This document shows positions 9,150 through 18,921 of a DNA stretch of 64,000 nucleotides, piece by piece. The notes beneath the pieces were generated by a model. That model made no database searches. It was not told the origin of the DNA and was given only the letters and a program-made list of their open reading frames with translations. Numbering within the stretch: the stretch's first letter is position 1; each line of letters starts with the position of its first letter. The position numbers and the translations under genes were made by a program. Origin of the DNA: Bacteroidales bacterium (GTDB taxonomy: Bacteria; Bacteroidota; Bacteroidia; Bacteroidales; JAGOPY01); contig JAGOPY010000006.1 of NCBI GenBank assembly GCA_017991835.1, forward strand, positions 175,904 through 239,903, given 5' to 3'.

Positions 9150-10490
9150 ATGTGTGCATTGAAAACTTTCCGTAATGGAGGAGTTCATCCGCCTGAAAAT
9201 AAACTTTCGGTAACGAGTGCCATCGAGGTATTTCCTGTACCAAAGCAGGCCGTCATCCCGGTAAACCAGAACCTTGGAGCCCCTGCCACACCGTTGGTGA
9301 ACAAAGGCGAAGCCGTTAAGGTGGGGCAACTGATCGCCAAAGGCGAATCCTTTATCTCCTCCAATGTCCACTCATCGGTTTCCGGTAAGGTCTTGAAGAT
9401 CGATGAAATGATCGATCAGACCGGGTTCAGGAAAAAAGCGATCGTGATCAGCGTTGATGGGGATGAGTGGGATCCATCGATCGACCGGAGCCCGATGTTG
9501 AAAAAAGAGATCACGCTGTCGAAGGAGGACATTGTAAAAAAGATTCACGAAATGGGTATCGTCGGCCTGGGAGGGGCAACTTTTCCCTCACATGTCAAGC
9601 TCATGGTACCCGAAGGGAAAAAGCCGGAATACCTGATCATTAACGGCGTGGAATGCGAACCTTACCTGACAGCCGACCATCGGCTGATGCTGGAAAAAAC
9701 GGCCGAAATCATTGTGGGTGTCAGGATCCTGATGAAAGGATTAGGCGTCGAAAAAGCGATCATCGGTATCGAGAATAATAAGCCCGATGCTATCCGGAAA
9801 ATGGCGGAGGCTGCCTCCGAATATCCGCAAATCCTGGTCCAGGGGCTGAAAGTGAAATATCCGCAAGGCGGGGAAAAACAACTGATCAATGCACTTCTTG
9901 GCCGTGAAGTTCCTTCGGGTAAGCTTCCGATCGAGGTAGGATGTGTGGTCAATAATGTCGGAACAGCATTTGCCGTCTATGAAGCCGTTCAGAAGAACAA
10001 ACCCCTGATCGAGAGGATTGTGACGGTCACCGGGAAGACTATAGCCCGGCCTTCCAATTACCTGGTACGGATCGGTACCCCGGTGCAGGAGCTTCTACTG
10101 TCGGCCCAGGCCGATCTCGACCGCACAGGCAAAGTGGTCAGCGGCGGACCGATGATGGGGAAAGCCCTGAACTCTCTTGAGGTGCCTGTAGTAAAAGGCA
10201 CCTCCGGCGTTTTGCTGTTTGCTGAAGAGCACTCTTCCAGGATCCAGCTACGTGCCTGTATCCGGTGCGGCCGCTGCGTCGGCGTCTGCCCGATGGGCCT
10301 GGAACCGGTGCTGCTGGCACAGTATTCCGCCCGGAGTATGTGGGACAATGCCGAATCCAATTTGATCATGGACTGCATGGAGTGCGGTTCCTGCCATTAT
10401 ACCTGTCCCTCCGGCAGGCCCCTGCTGGATTATATCCGGATGGGCAAGAACAAAGTCGGACAGAATATCAGAAACAGAGGAAAAAAATAA
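9150..10490 (+). CDS. rnfC: Rnf electron transport complex subunit C
   Basis: 446 residues. This is the cytoplasmic subunit that carries the NADH/FMN site and passes electrons between NAD(H) and the membrane part. Visible are the N-terminal RnfC barrel domain, GLGGATFPSHVKL (about residue 135) with the NVG/NGVECEP nucleotide-binding segments of the Nqo1-like fold, and two 4Fe-4S motifs, CIRCGRCVGVCP near residue 370 and CMECGSCHYTCP near 409. The C-terminus is short and basic, without the long repeat extension seen in some proteobacterial RnfC. It begins 11 bases after rnfB and ends 3 bases before rnfD. Confidence 0.97.
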   Translation: MCALKTFRNGGVHPPENKLSVTSAIEVFPVPKQAVIPVNQNLGAPATPLVNKGEAVKVGQLIAKGESFISSNVHSSVSGKVLKIDEMIDQTGFRKKAIVISVDGDEWDPSIDRSPMLKKEITLSKEDIVKKIHEMGIVGLGGATFPSHVKLMVPEGKKPEYLIINGVECEPYLTADHRLMLEKTAEIIVGVRILMKGLGVEKAIIGIENNKPDAIRKMAEAASEYPQILVQGLKVKYPQGGEKQLINALLGREVPSGKLPIEVGCVVNNVGTAFAVYEAVQKNKPLIERIVTVTGKTIARPSNYLVRIGTPVQELLLSAQADLDRTGKVVSGGPMMGKALNSLEVPVVKGTSGVLLFAEEHSSRIQLRACIRCGRCVGVCPMGLEPVLLAQYSARSMWDNAESNLIMDCMECGSCHYTCPSGRPLLDYIRMGKNKVGQNIRNRGKK

Positions 10491-10493
10491 GAT

Positions 10494-11495
10494 ATGAGCT
10501 TACTAACCGTATCAGGATCACCGCATATCCATAGCGACCAGCCGGTTCCGAAAATCATGTACGGCGTGGTGATCGCCATGATCCCGGCCATGCTGGTGTC
10601 GTTCTATTTTTTCGGCCTGGGAGCCGCAAAGGTCATGCTGACCTCGATCCTGGCCTGCCTGTTCTTCGAATGGGTCATCCAGAAATACCTGCTCCGGGGC
10701 CCGCTCACGATCAACGACGGCTCTGCCCTGGTGACAGGCGTTCTGCTCGCTTTTAACGTGCCGAGCAGCCTCCCGGTCTGGATGACGATCACAGGCGCTT
10801 TCGTAGCCATCGCAGTAGCGAAAATGAGCTTCGGCGGGCTGGGCCAGAACCCGTTCAATCCGGCACTGGTCGGACGTGTCTTCCTGCTGATGTCGTTTCC
10901 GGTGCAGATGACAACGTGGCCCATTCCCAAGCCGCTTTTTGGCGGGACAGCCGTCACGGATGCCATCTCAGGCCCTACCACCCTGGGAATCGTCAAGGAA
11001 GGGCTGGATGCCGGCAAAACCGTGTCGGAACTGCTGCCGCAATTACCCACCTATGCCGGCGAACTGCTTGGAAACCAGGGAGGATCGCTCGGTGAGGTTT
11101 CCGCAATCGCCTTGCTGATCGGAGCAGCCTGGATGTTCTGGAAAAAGATCATCACCTGGCACATCCCGGTGTCGTATATTCTTGCGGTGGTGATCTTCTC
11201 CGGCATTTTCTGGCTTATCAACCCGGAGCAGTATCTCGATCCGGTGTTTCACCTGATCACGGGCGGCATGATGCTCGGTGTTTTTTACATGGCTACCGAT
11301 ATGGTCTCATCTCCTATCAATACCAAAGGCATGCTGATCTTCGGAGCGGGATGCGGAATACTGACCATGATCATCAGGCTTTGGGGAGGCTATCCGGAAG
11401 GAGTCTCCTTCGCCATCCTCATCATGAATGCGTTTACGCCGCTGATCAACAGGAGCTTTAAACCGAGAAGGTTCGGAGTGGTCAAACCCAGCTAA
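10494..11495 (+). CDS. rnfD: Rnf electron transport complex subunit D
   Basis: 333 residues with about nine hydrophobic segments; integral membrane, NqrB/RnfD family. GLGQNPFNPALVGRVFLLMSFP and the SGPTTLG segment mark the flavin-attachment region: the second Thr-containing loop corresponds to the covalent FMN-threonine site, although the residue before the Thr is Pro instead of the common Ala. Forms the ion-translocating core with RnfA, E and G. Spaced 3 bases from rnfC and 11 bases from rnfG. Confidence 0.96.
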   Translation: MSLLTVSGSPHIHSDQPVPKIMYGVVIAMIPAMLVSFYFFGLGAAKVMLTSILACLFFEWVIQKYLLRGPLTINDGSALVTGVLLAFNVPSSLPVWMTITGAFVAIAVAKMSFGGLGQNPFNPALVGRVFLLMSFPVQMTTWPIPKPLFGGTAVTDAISGPTTLGIVKEGLDAGKTVSELLPQLPTYAGELLGNQGGSLGEVSAIALLIGAAWMFWKKIITWHIPVSYILAVVIFSGIFWLINPEQYLDPVFHLITGGMMLGVFYMATDMVSSPINTKGMLIFGAGCGILTMIIRLWGGYPEGVSFAILIMNAFTPLINRSFKPRRFGVVKPS

Positions 11496-11506
11496 ATCAC
11501 ACTGTC

Positions 11507-12079
11507 ATGGCTAAGAAAGAATCATCGTTAAAAAATATGATCATCTCCCTGGTGTCGATTTCCTTTATCGCATCGCTGGCGTTGGGGGGTGTATATCTGG
11601 TCACAAAAGATCCTATCGCACTGGCAGCCAGGGCCAAGCAGGAAAACGCCATCAAAGAGGTTGTCCCTGAATTTGATAGCCTGTATTCCTTCAAAATCAT
11701 GCCGGATAACGGCAAAGATTCAATTACCATCAACGAAGCGTATAAGGCGGGAACGCTGGTGGGTACGGCTGTCGGAACCTATTCCAGCAAAGGATACGAT
11801 GCTACGCAGATCCAGATCATGGTCGGTTTTCTTCCGGATGGATCAATAAATAACATATCTGTTGTACAGCAAAAAGAGACGCCCGGGCTGGGGACGAAAA
11901 TGAAGGAACCGAAGTTCAAGGATCAGTTCAATAAGAAGAATCCCGCTTCATATAGCTTAAAAGTAAAGAAAGACGGGGGACAGGTTGATGCCATCACCGC
12001 TGCCACAATCAGTTCGAGGGCATTCTGCGATGCGGTCGACAGGGCCTACAGGAATTATCAGAAGAAAGGAGGGAATTAA
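11507..12079 (+). CDS. rnfG: Rnf electron transport complex subunit G
   Basis: 190 residues: one N-terminal membrane anchor (residues about 11-32) and a periplasmic FMN-binding domain. The covalent flavin site is the DAITAATISS segment near residue 165, which fits the D-x-x-T-(G/A)-A-T pattern that the flavin transferase ApbE recognises; the Ala variant is one I associate with Bacteroidota homologues. The stop codon is one base before the rnfE ATG, suggesting translational coupling. Confidence 0.96.
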   Translation: MAKKESSLKNMIISLVSISFIASLALGGVYLVTKDPIALAARAKQENAIKEVVPEFDSLYSFKIMPDNGKDSITINEAYKAGTLVGTAVGTYSSKGYDATQIQIMVGFLPDGSINNISVVQQKETPGLGTKMKEPKFKDQFNKKNPASYSLKVKKDGGQVDAITAATISSRAFCDAVDRAYRNYQKKGGN

Positions 12080-12080
12080 A

Positions 12081-12665
12081 ATGAACCAGCTAAAGAATTT
12101 CACCAAAGGATTTATAAAGGATAACCCGATCCTTGTGCTGCTGCTGGGGATGTGCCCCACGCTGGCCGTTACCACCTCTGCTATTAATGGCCTGGGAATG
12201 GGACTGGCTACGACATTTGTCCTGGTTGGTTCAAACGTTGTGGTATCTGCCGTTAAATCAACGATACCCGATAAGGTAAGGATACCTTCGTTCATCGTGA
12301 TCATTGCATCCTTTGTAACCATTGTACAATTGGTGATGCAGGCGTACACACCTTCTCTATACGATGCCCTGGGTATCTTTATCCCGCTGATCGTGGTGAA
12401 CTGCATCGTGCTGGGCCGCGCTGAGGCATTTGCCTCAAAGAATAGTGTTTATTCCTCTTTTATCGACGGTCTTGGGATGGGACTCGGGTTCACAATGGCT
12501 TTATTTATCCTGGGCTCTGTCAGGGAAGCCCTGGGAAATGCTTCCATCATGGGATATAAATTTGCCGAAGGCGATGGAATTCTCGTATTCGTATTATCAC
12601 CGGGGGCCTTCCTCGCTCTTGGATATTTCATCGCACTGATGAACAGAATTAAAAAAACCGCGTAA
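12081..12665 (+). CDS. rnfE: Rnf electron transport complex subunit E (RsxE)
   Basis: 194 residues from the ATG at 12081; an upstream in-frame ATG lies inside rnfG and is ignored. Six hydrophobic segments, with the first-half GMCPTLAVT and second-half IDGLGMGLGF motifs that are typical of the RnfA/E and NqrD/E paralogues. RnfE pairs with RnfA as an inverted-topology dimer in the membrane. A purine-rich ribosome-binding stretch (AAAGGAGG) lies 9-16 bases upstream, at the end of rnfG. Confidence 0.96.
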   Translation: MNQLKNFTKGFIKDNPILVLLLGMCPTLAVTTSAINGLGMGLATTFVLVGSNVVVSAVKSTIPDKVRIPSFIVIIASFVTIVQLVMQAYTPSLYDALGIFIPLIVVNCIVLGRAEAFASKNSVYSSFIDGLGMGLGFTMALFILGSVREALGNASIMGYKFAEGDGILVFVLSPGAFLALGYFIALMNRIKKTA

Positions 12666-12676
12666 AGACCTGAATT

Positions 12677-13249
12677 ATGGAATACTTTGTTATAATTATT
12701 TCAGCCATTTTCGTTTCCAACATTGTCCTCTCGCAATTTTTGGGAATCTGCCCGTTCCTGGGTGTCAGCGGTAAAGTGTCGACATCGGTCGGGATGAGTG
12801 CCGCGGTTGTTTTTGTTATTGTACTGGCTACGATTGTTACCTGGCTGGTTTATACATTTGTGTTGATTCCGTTCGGGATCACTTTTCTTCAAACCATCAG
12901 TTTTATCCTGGTTATCGCTTTCCTGGTACAAATGGTCGAAATCATCCTGAAGAAAATCTCCCCTCCCTTATACCAGGCGCTCGGAATTTACCTACCTTTG
13001 ATCACGACGAACTGTGCGGTTCTCGGCGTGGCTTTACTGGTCCATGCCAAAGAGTATAATCTGCTGGAAAGCGTGGTATTCGGAGCGTCAATCGCAGTGG
13101 GTTTTGGATTGGCAATCGTCCTTTTTGCGGGCCTCAGGGAGCATCTTGAACTGATGTCTGTCCCCAAAGGGATGAAGGGCATTCCGATCGCGCTCATTAC
13201 AGCCGGTATATTGTCGCTTGCATTTATGGGCTTCAGCGGCCTGGTATAA
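12677..13249 (+). CDS. rnfA: Rnf electron transport complex subunit A (RsxA)
   Basis: 190 residues, six membrane segments. Hallmarks are SQFLGICPFLGVS near the N-terminus and TTNCAVLGVALL in the second half; the conserved Cys of each half-repeat is thought to hold the membrane Fe-S centre between RnfA and RnfE. Last rnf gene; ftsE follows after only 6 bases. The whole BCDGEA order matches other Bacteroidota and indicates a Na+ or H+ pumping ferredoxin:NAD+ oxidoreductase. Confidence 0.97.
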   Translation: MEYFVIIISAIFVSNIVLSQFLGICPFLGVSGKVSTSVGMSAAVVFVIVLATIVTWLVYTFVLIPFGITFLQTISFILVIAFLVQMVEIILKKISPPLYQALGIYLPLITTNCAVLGVALLVHAKEYNLLESVVFGASIAVGFGLAIVLFAGLREHLELMSVPKGMKGIPIALITAGILSLAFMGFSGLV

Positions 13250-13255
13250 ATTAAA

Positions 13256-13927
13256 ATGAACAACGAAAGGGTAATCTTCTTCCGGGATGTCCCGGTATAT
13301 CAACGTGATACTATGGTCTTCTCCGGCGCATCGCTCGAGATCGGACCGGGTGAATTCGTTTACCTGATCGGCAAAACCGGATCGGGAAAAAGTTCCCTGC
13401 TGAAAGCAATGTATGCTGAATTGCCTGTCCATCAGGGTGAAGCTGTTGTTGCCGGATACAGGCTGATCGGCATCAGGAAAAGAGAAATACCCATGCTCCG
13501 AAGAAAACTGGGGATCATCTTCCAGGATTTTCAATTGTTAAGCGACAGGAATATCAACGATAACCTGATGTTCGTCCTGAAAGCCACCGGATGGCGCAAT
13601 AAGAAAGAGATGACAGAGCAGGTCAAAGAGGTGCTGCTGAAAGTCGGACTTGCCACCAAGGGGTTTAAATTTCCGCATCAGCTCTCCGGCGGCGAACAGC
13701 AACGCGTGGCCATCGCCCGGTCGCTGCTGAATAATCCGGAAGTCATCCTTGCCGATGAACCGACCGGTAACCTCGATCCGGAAACTTCGCGGGAGATCAT
13801 GAAACTGCTTCGCGATATCAGCCATACCGGCTGTGCGGTCCTGATGGCCACACATAATTATTTATTACTGAACGAGTTCTCTGCCCGAATTATCCGGTGC
13901 GAAGGAGGGAAGATTCACAGCTTGTAA
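13256..13927 (+). CDS. ftsE: FtsE-like ABC transporter ATP-binding protein
   Basis: 223 residues, a single ABC ATPase domain: Walker [10 protein letters not shown] (residues about 39-47), signature LSGGEQQRV, Walker [13 protein letters not shown], and the switch His in MATHN. The close FtsE pattern (FQDFQLL, TGNLD) supports a role with FtsX in cell-division control of peptidoglycan hydrolases at the membrane. No ftsX is adjacent, which is common in this phylum. It starts 6 bases after rnfA, so it is probably cotranscribed with rnf. Its last 13 bases overlap the 3' end of the convergent glycosyltransferase gene. Confidence 0.85.
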   Translation: MNNERVIFFRDVPVYQRDTMVFSGASLEIGPGEFVYLIGKTGSGKSSLLKAMYAELPVHQGEAVVAGYRLIGIRKREIPMLRRKLGIIFQDFQLLSDRNINDNLMFVLKATGWRNKKEMTEQVKEVLLKVGLATKGFKFPHQLSGGEQQRVAIARSLLNNPEVILADEPTGNLDPETSREIMKLLRDISHTGCAVLMATHNYLLLNEFSARIIRCEGGKIHSL

Positions 13928-15048
13928 ATCAGATCGATAAGCTTCTTTCCGTTTTCCGTATTGTCGTACAGTTTTTTAAGTTCATTGGCCCTGCCGGCAG
14001 CTACATCCAGGGTGAATTCCTGATCGAATAGCGCCGCCAGCCGGTTCTTCAGCTCAGCTGCCGTGTTGCCCGATTCACATAAATTCTCCAGCGATGTCCC
14101 CTTGATCATCGCCTCATTGACCAGGCAAAACCGGCCATTGTAAAGAGTGTTCAAAAGTTTGAGCTTCAGTCCGGTGGCCTGGAATGTGACCAGGATATTG
14201 ACATGCGCATTCCGGATAAGATCGAACATTTTCTCATCATCCGGATTGGCAATCAGCATTACATTCGGATAAAGCTCCGTCATCCGCCTGAACCTTTCCC
14301 GGGGTTTCATCCCGGCAATGATGAGCGGAACCGCTGTATCATTGAATACTCTGGTGATCAGGTAGGTGGCAGCGTATTCATTTTCAGGAACTTCAATATT
14401 GCCATGATACAATGCATAATCCCCTTTTCCCGGTAAAATGGCAACCTCGTCGTTGGCGTGAAAACTGGGCAGGTGAAATATAGGCTTTCCGGGAAAATGC
14501 TTCTGCAGGTATTCGGTATCGTGTTGTGAAACGGCCAGCATAAGCGAAGCATGGTGCAGGACTTTCTGGAAAAGCCTGAGTTTCGCACTGGCCATCAGAA
14601 AATACAACCTGTTCCGCAGGTTGGCATCCACTTTGAAGAGATTGAAATAATACCGGTGTTCGATATTGCTCTCCCGGTAAACTTTTATCCTTCCTGCCAG
14701 CCTGCGGTCATCAAGGTAATAACAGCTATGCAGTCCTTCGAAAAGTATCGGGTGATTGTCTTCTAATAGATTGGCAATCAGCTCTTCCGATTTGCGGGAA
14801 GAGACGATATACGGAGCCAGGCTCAGCATAGATTTTAATCCCGTTTTTCGGGGATAGTAATGGACCTCCTCACAATAACGATCCAACTCCGGTGTACGAT
14901 CCCTTCCGGGGTATTCAAAACAATGCAGATGAACCCGGATGCCCAGCCGGTGCAGGGTTTTTATCTTGTAGAATACGTCAATGACTCCGCCGTAATTCGG
15001 AGGATAAGGAATGTCGAATGAAATGATATGAAGATGCTTATCCGGCAT
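13915..15048 (-). CDS. Glycosyltransferase (GT4-like)
   Basis: About 377 residues from the ATG at 15048; another ATG five codons earlier (15063) is possible, and longer starts would overlap the upstream gene heavily. The N-terminus [21 protein letters not shown] with its DxPxPxxxGG pattern is the acceptor-side loop seen in GT-B glycosyltransferases; a C-terminal Rossmann half ([13 protein letters not shown] onwards, with later [13 protein letters not shown]) matches the donor domain. It probably adds a sugar to lipopolysaccharide or another surface glycan at the cytoplasmic membrane face. It overlaps the preceding glycosyltransferase by 11 bases, so the two are translationally coupled, and converges with ftsE with a 13-base overlap. 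Donor and acceptor unknown. Confidence 0.8.
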   Translation of the reverse strand: MPDKHLHIISFDIPYPPNYGGVIDVFYKIKTLHRLGIRVHLHCFEYPGRDRTPELDRYCEEVHYYPRKTGLKSMLSLAPYIVSSRKSEELIANLLEDNHPILFEGLHSCYYLDDRRLAGRIKVYRESNIEHRYYFNLFKVDANLRNRLYFLMASAKLRLFQKVLHHASLMLAVSQHDTEYLQKHFPGKPIFHLPSFHANDEVAILPGKGDYALYHGNIEVPENEYAATYLITRVFNDTAVPLIIAGMKPRERFRRMTELYPNVMLIANPDDEKMFDLIRNAHVNILVTFQATGLKLKLLNTLYNGRFCLVNEAMIKGTSLENLCESGNTAAELKNRLAALFDQEFTLDVAAGRANELKKLYDNTENGKKLIDLIYKL

Positions 15049-16156
15049 ATTTTGAATAAACATTGACCAGAACCTGCTTTTCTTTTTCCCAGCATAATTC
15101 CGAAGCGGCAAATTTAAGGTTTTCTTTCCATTGCGCAACGCGTTCGGGGTTACCCGTCATATCCTTCATCCGGGCGGCTATATTCACGGGATTGTGATCG
15201 GGGATCAGCATGCCGATATCGTATGCTGTGACTACCCGGCTGATTTCGGGAAGGGGTGATGCCAGCACCGGCACCCGCGCCTGGATATAGTCGAAGAGCT
15301 TATTCGGCAGGCTGTAACGGTAATTGATGTTGGTGTCTTTATCCAGTGTCAGGCCGATGTCGGCATGAACCGTATAGCGGTATAGCTCATCCGGGGCCAG
15401 GCGTGGGATAAAGTGCACCTTTCCCCGAACCGGGGGTAAACCGGCAAGTTTTTTTAAAGCATCGATGACATCCCCTCCGCCAATGATCAGCAATATTGCG
15501 TCGTCGATATATTCCATCGCTGCAATCGCTTCTTCGGCTCCGCGCTGAATATTGATCCCGGCCCCCTGCAACAGGATGATCTTTTTGTCTTCCGGTAACC
15601 CGAGCTCACTCCTCGTCTTTTCAATCCTGTATTCCCTGGCAAACGGAACATTCCTGGCCACTTTGATTTCAACACCGTAAAGGTCTGCGAAGATCTTTGC
15701 CAGTGATCCGTTAACGGTGAAAACATCCTTCAGCCGGGGAAATATCATTCTTTCGATTGATTTCCAGATTCTTTTCACCGTTTTCCGACCCGCCAGTTCA
15801 GGTACCTCCGTGAAATGTTCATGGCTGTCGTAAACAACTGGAATATGTTTTAATTTGGAGATGAGATAATTAGGCAATAAGGTGTCGAGGTCGTTTGAAA
15901 CCAGGAGCGCTTCTTTGTGAAACAGCAGGAACAGGAGGAGCCGCAAATTGTACTCGGCATAGAAAAGAGGCCCTTTTTCCGTCAGTAGTCTCATCCGGGT
16001 CTGGCGGTAGGGCTTTCCGGCCAGAGGGATGGAGTCCCTTTTTTGCCGGCCGACCAGGTGCACCCGGAATCCCATTTCTGCCAGGGTACGGCAGGTCCGC
16101 TCGACCCGCTGATCGGTGCTGAGATCATTGATTACCGATACGATGACTCTCTTCAA
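15038..16156 (-). CDS. Glycosyltransferase family 4 protein
   Basis: 372 residues, GT-B fold. The N-terminus [22 protein letters not shown] is a well-known start of a glycosyltransferase group in Bacteroidota; [18 protein letters not shown] lies near residue 120. The donor-binding half has [17 protein letters not shown] near 195-215, [10 protein letters not shown] and [22 protein letters not shown], where the conserved Lys and the PNKLFDY element hold the nucleotide sugar. First gene of a two-gene minus-strand operon with the neighbouring glycosyltransferase. Confidence 0.88.
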   Translation of the reverse strand: MKRVIVSVINDLSTDQRVERTCRTLAEMGFRVHLVGRQKRDSIPLAGKPYRQTRMRLLTEKGPLFYAEYNLRLLLFLLFHKEALLVSNDLDTLLPNYLISKLKHIPVVYDSHEHFTEVPELAGRKTVKRIWKSIERMIFPRLKDVFTVNGSLAKIFADLYGVEIKVARNVPFAREYRIEKTRSELGLPEDKKIILLQGAGINIQRGAEEAIAAMEYIDDAILLIIGGGDVIDALKKLAGLPPVRGKVHFIPRLAPDELYRYTVHADIGLTLDKDTNINYRYSLPNKLFDYIQARVPVLASPLPEISRVVTAYDIGMLIPDHNPVNIAARMKDMTGNPERVAQWKENLKFAASELCWEKEKQVLVNVYSKYAG

Positions 16157-16251
16157 ATTCTCTTTTTATCCCCGTAAACATTACTGATGACGAAAATAGC
16201 AATTAATGGCGATATTTGCCTAAATTTGATGAATTGTACAACGAAACCCGC

Positions 16252-17286
16252 ATGGAGATATTTCACCGGCACCCTTTAAAATCATTCAATACATTCGGCC
16301 TGGAGGTTTATGCCAGGGAATTTGCCGTTCTTCAGAATGAGGAAGATATCTCGGTTCTGGTCGACCGGCACCGGGTTGCCGGTTACAGGATGCTTTTGCT
16401 TGGGGGCGGAAGCAATATCCTTTTTTCGGGTGACTACGACGGTTTTGTGGTAAAAATTGGTTTAAAAGGAAAAGAAGTTATTTACGAAGATGAAGGATCG
16501 GTAATTATTCGCGGGGCAGCAGGGGAGGATTGGGACGATTTTGTCGGTTATACGGTACAAATGGGATGGGGAGGACTGGAGAACCTTTCGGGAATACCCG
16601 GGACGGTGGGTAGCAGCCCGATCCAGAATATCGGGGCTTATGGGTGCGAGATGAAAGACCGTTTTGAATCGCTCGGAGCCGTCGATCTTTGTACGGGCGA
16701 ATATTCCGAATTCGATCCGGCAAGATGCCGTTTCGGATACCGCGATAGTATCTTCAAAACCGCACTCAAAGGGAGAATGCTGATAACGCATGTGGATTTC
16801 AGGCTGGACAAGAAGTTGGTTCCGAACCTCTCCTATGAGGCCCTGAAATCAAAACTGGGGCATATCCCGCCGGAAGACCTTACTCCGCAGCACTTCAGGA
16901 ATGAAGTCCTTCAAATCCGTAATTCAAAACTCCCTGATCCGCATTTGTTGGGAAATGCCGGAAGTTTCTTTAAAAATCCTTTTATCAGCGTTTCTGAATT
17001 TGAAAAGCTGAAAGACCTTTTTTCGGGAATAGTTTCCTATCCTGTTGAAGATAAGGAAAGCCATCGCATAACAGGGTACAAGCTGGCTGCCGGCTGGCTC
17101 ATCGAGAAGTGCGGCTGGAAAGGTTACCGCGATGGCGATGCAGGGGTCCATAAAGACCAGGCCCTGGTGCTGGTCAATTACGGCAGGGCCACCGGAATAG
17201 ATATTCTGACCCTTTCTGAAAAAATCCGGAATTCGGTAATGGAAAAATTCGGAGTATCTCTTGAGCGGGAAGTGAATATTATCTGA
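16252..17286 (+). CDS. murB: UDP-N-acetylenolpyruvoylglucosamine reductase
   Basis: 344 residues from the ATG at 16252; an upstream TTG in frame is less likely. The enzyme reduces UDP-GlcNAc-enolpyruvate to UDP-MurNAc with NADPH and bound FAD in the cytoplasm. Landmarks: LGGGSNILF and the GLENLSGIPGTVGSSPIQNIGAYG stretch of the FAD domain, CRFGYRDSIFK with the catalytic Arg, GNAGSFFKNP with the proton-donating Ser, and a C-terminal Glu-containing segment, as in the longer (E. coli-like) MurB type. A TAAATTTG -7 box lies at 16221-16228. Confidence 0.97.
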   Translation: MEIFHRHPLKSFNTFGLEVYAREFAVLQNEEDISVLVDRHRVAGYRMLLLGGGSNILFSGDYDGFVVKIGLKGKEVIYEDEGSVIIRGAAGEDWDDFVGYTVQMGWGGLENLSGIPGTVGSSPIQNIGAYGCEMKDRFESLGAVDLCTGEYSEFDPARCRFGYRDSIFKTALKGRMLITHVDFRLDKKLVPNLSYEALKSKLGHIPPEDLTPQHFRNEVLQIRNSKLPDPHLLGNAGSFFKNPFISVSEFEKLKDLFSGIVSYPVEDKESHRITGYKLAAGWLIEKCGWKGYRDGDAGVHKDQALVLVNYGRATGIDILTLSEKIRNSVMEKFGVSLEREVNII

Positions 17287-17325
17287 TTTTGTTTATTTTT
17301 GATTGAATATTAGCCTGAAAGAATA

Positions 17326-17643
17326 ATGGATAGACAAAAAGTGGCCATTATTTTCCGGTCCCTGTGGTACAGGAAAGAGGCACTGATCTGGATTGCGGCA
17401 CTCGCTTTCCTGGCTTTGTCCGATCCTTTTACCCACCATTATTCGTTATGCCCGCTCAGCAACATGGGAATCTCCTGGTGTCCCGGATGCGGGCTTGGCC
17501 ATTCGGTCAGCCTGCTGTTCCGCTTCGACTTTTACGGATCTTTCATGGCGCACCCTCTGGGAATTCCGGCTATCGGGCTAATAGTTTACAGAATTATTAA
17601 AGTTTTCAGAAATCAAAACCATTTTAAAATATCAACCATTTAA
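17326..17643 (+). CDS. DUF2752 family small membrane protein
   Basis: 105 residues with two hydrophobic segments flanking the family motif CPGCGLGHSVSLLFRFDF (residues about 51-68) and an earlier CPLSNMG. DUF2752 proteins are small inner-membrane proteins of unknown function. TATTTTTG at 17294-17301 is a good -7 box just upstream. The TM2 protein gene starts 12 bases downstream; the two small membrane-protein genes are commonly paired in Bacteroidota. Confidence 0.85.
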   Translation: MDRQKVAIIFRSLWYRKEALIWIAALAFLALSDPFTHHYSLCPLSNMGISWCPGCGLGHSVSLLFRFDFYGSFMAHPLGIPAIGLIVYRIIKVFRNQNHFKISTI

Positions 17644-17655
17644 AACCAGATTATT

Positions 17656-18006
17656 ATGTCAAATTTATTCCAGTATTTGCCTGAACTTCAGGGCCGTGAG
17701 CTAGTCTATGTACAAGGATTGGTGAAGGATTACACCGACAACCAGTTGATGAACTTTGCCAATATTTACCGCAGCCGGCGCCGCGATCCGCAGATCATCC
17801 TGTTGACCGGCCTGCTGGGCTTTGTGGGCATTTCAGGTGTTCAACGTTTCCTGGTCAACCAGATCGGCATGGGCATTCTGTATTTGTTTACCGCAGGGCT
17901 TTGTTTTATCGGGACGATCATCGACCTGATCAATTACCAGGACCTGGCAATGGAGTACAACATGAACCAGGCGAATGAAGCCGCCATGCTGGTGAAAAAC
18001 CTCTAG
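17656..18006 (+). CDS. TM2 domain-containing protein
   Basis: 116 residues. A soluble N-terminal 45 residues (with KDYTDNQLMNFANIYRSRR) is followed by two membrane helices forming the TM2 domain: GLLGFVGISGVQRFLVNQIG, then a turn and the second helix ending IDLINYQD. TM2 domains occur in membrane proteins of unclear function. Its stop lies 3 bases before the convergent pyrD end; there is no room for a classical terminator here. Confidence 0.87.
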   Translation: MSNLFQYLPELQGRELVYVQGLVKDYTDNQLMNFANIYRSRRRDPQIILLTGLLGFVGISGVQRFLVNQIGMGILYLFTAGLCFIGTIIDLINYQDLAMEYNMNQANEAAMLVKNL

Positions 18007-18009
18007 AGA

Positions 18010-18921
18010 TCAGATTCTTACACCGCCGGTAAGCTCGCTGACAGAGCCGACCCCGTGCCTTTCGAGATATTCTTCTATACCTTCCAGCACCTTGATGGAA
18101 ACGGATGGATCGAGGTAGTTGGCTGTGCCTATTTGAATGGCTGTTGAGCCTGCCAGGATGAATTCGATCGCATCGGCAGCATTCATGATCCCTCCCAGGC
18201 CAACGACCGGGACCCTGACGGCTTTATAGACATCCCAGACCATTCGGAGCGCGATCGGTTTGATCGCCGGCCCGGAGAGACCTCCTGTAACTGCGCCCAG
18301 TATAGGTTTCCGGCTTTCGGCATCAATAGCCATCCCTAAAAACGTATTGACCAGCGATATGGCGTCGGCGCCGGCATCTACTACGACCCTGGCCATCTCC
18401 GCTATACTGGTTACATTCGGGGAAAGCTTCACAATCAGCGTCCCTTTGTAAACGTCCCTGACCGCCCGGGTGGCTTCAAAGGCCGTGGCCGGATTGATAC
18501 CGAATGCCATCCCGCCGGCCTTCACATTCGGACAGGATATGTTCAGTTCGATGGCGCCGATCCCATCCACTTCGTTGATCCTGGATGAGATTTCGATGTA
18601 ATCGTCAATGGTTGAACCATTTACATTGGGGATGATGTGTGTGTCGATGTGTTTTATCCTCGGATAGATCTGGCTGATATAATAATCGATCCCCTTGTTT
18701 TGCAGTCCGACCGAATTCAGCATTCCCGAAGCTGTTTCCGCCATCCGGGGGTATGGATTTCCTTCCCGGTTTTCCAATGTGATCCCTTTGGTGAAGATCG
18801 CCCCGAGCCGGCTGACATCCATGAAATCGGCAAACTCTTCCCCATAGCCGAAAGTCCCTGATGCCGTTGTAACAGGGTTTTTTAATGTAATGCCACCAAT
18901 CTTTACTTTCAGATCTGCCAT
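18010..18921 (-). CDS. pyrD: Dihydroorotate dehydrogenase, catalytic subunit (class 1B)
   Basis: 303 residues. Oxidises dihydroorotate to orotate in pyrimidine synthesis, with FMN in a TIM barrel. Visible: the N-terminal [30 protein letters not shown] with the catalytic Cys of class 1 enzymes, LIVKLSPNV, and the C-terminal phosphate-binding [18 protein letters not shown]. The adjacent pyrK makes this the NAD-linked 1B heterotetramer. The first 13 bases overlap the pyrK 3' end. Confidence 0.96.
   Translation of the reverse strand: MADLKVKIGGITLKNPVTTASGTFGYGEEFADFMDVSRLGAIFTKGITLENREGNPYPRMAETASGMLNSVGLQNKGIDYYISQIYPRIKHIDTHIIPNVNGSTIDDYIEISSRINEVDGIGAIELNISCPNVKAGGMAFGINPATAFEATRAVRDVYKGTLIVKLSPNVTSIAEMARVVVDAGADAISLVNTFLGMAIDAESRKPILGAVTGGLSGPAIKPIALRMVWDVYKAVRVPVVGLGGIMNAADAIEFILAGSTAIQIGTANYLDPSVSIKVLEGIEEYLERHGVGSVSELTGGVRI

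Noticed and set aside
8176..13249. Na+-translocating Nqr complex instead of Rnf
   Set aside because: The multi-cluster RnfB and the order BCDGEA are specific to Rnf; no NqrF is present.
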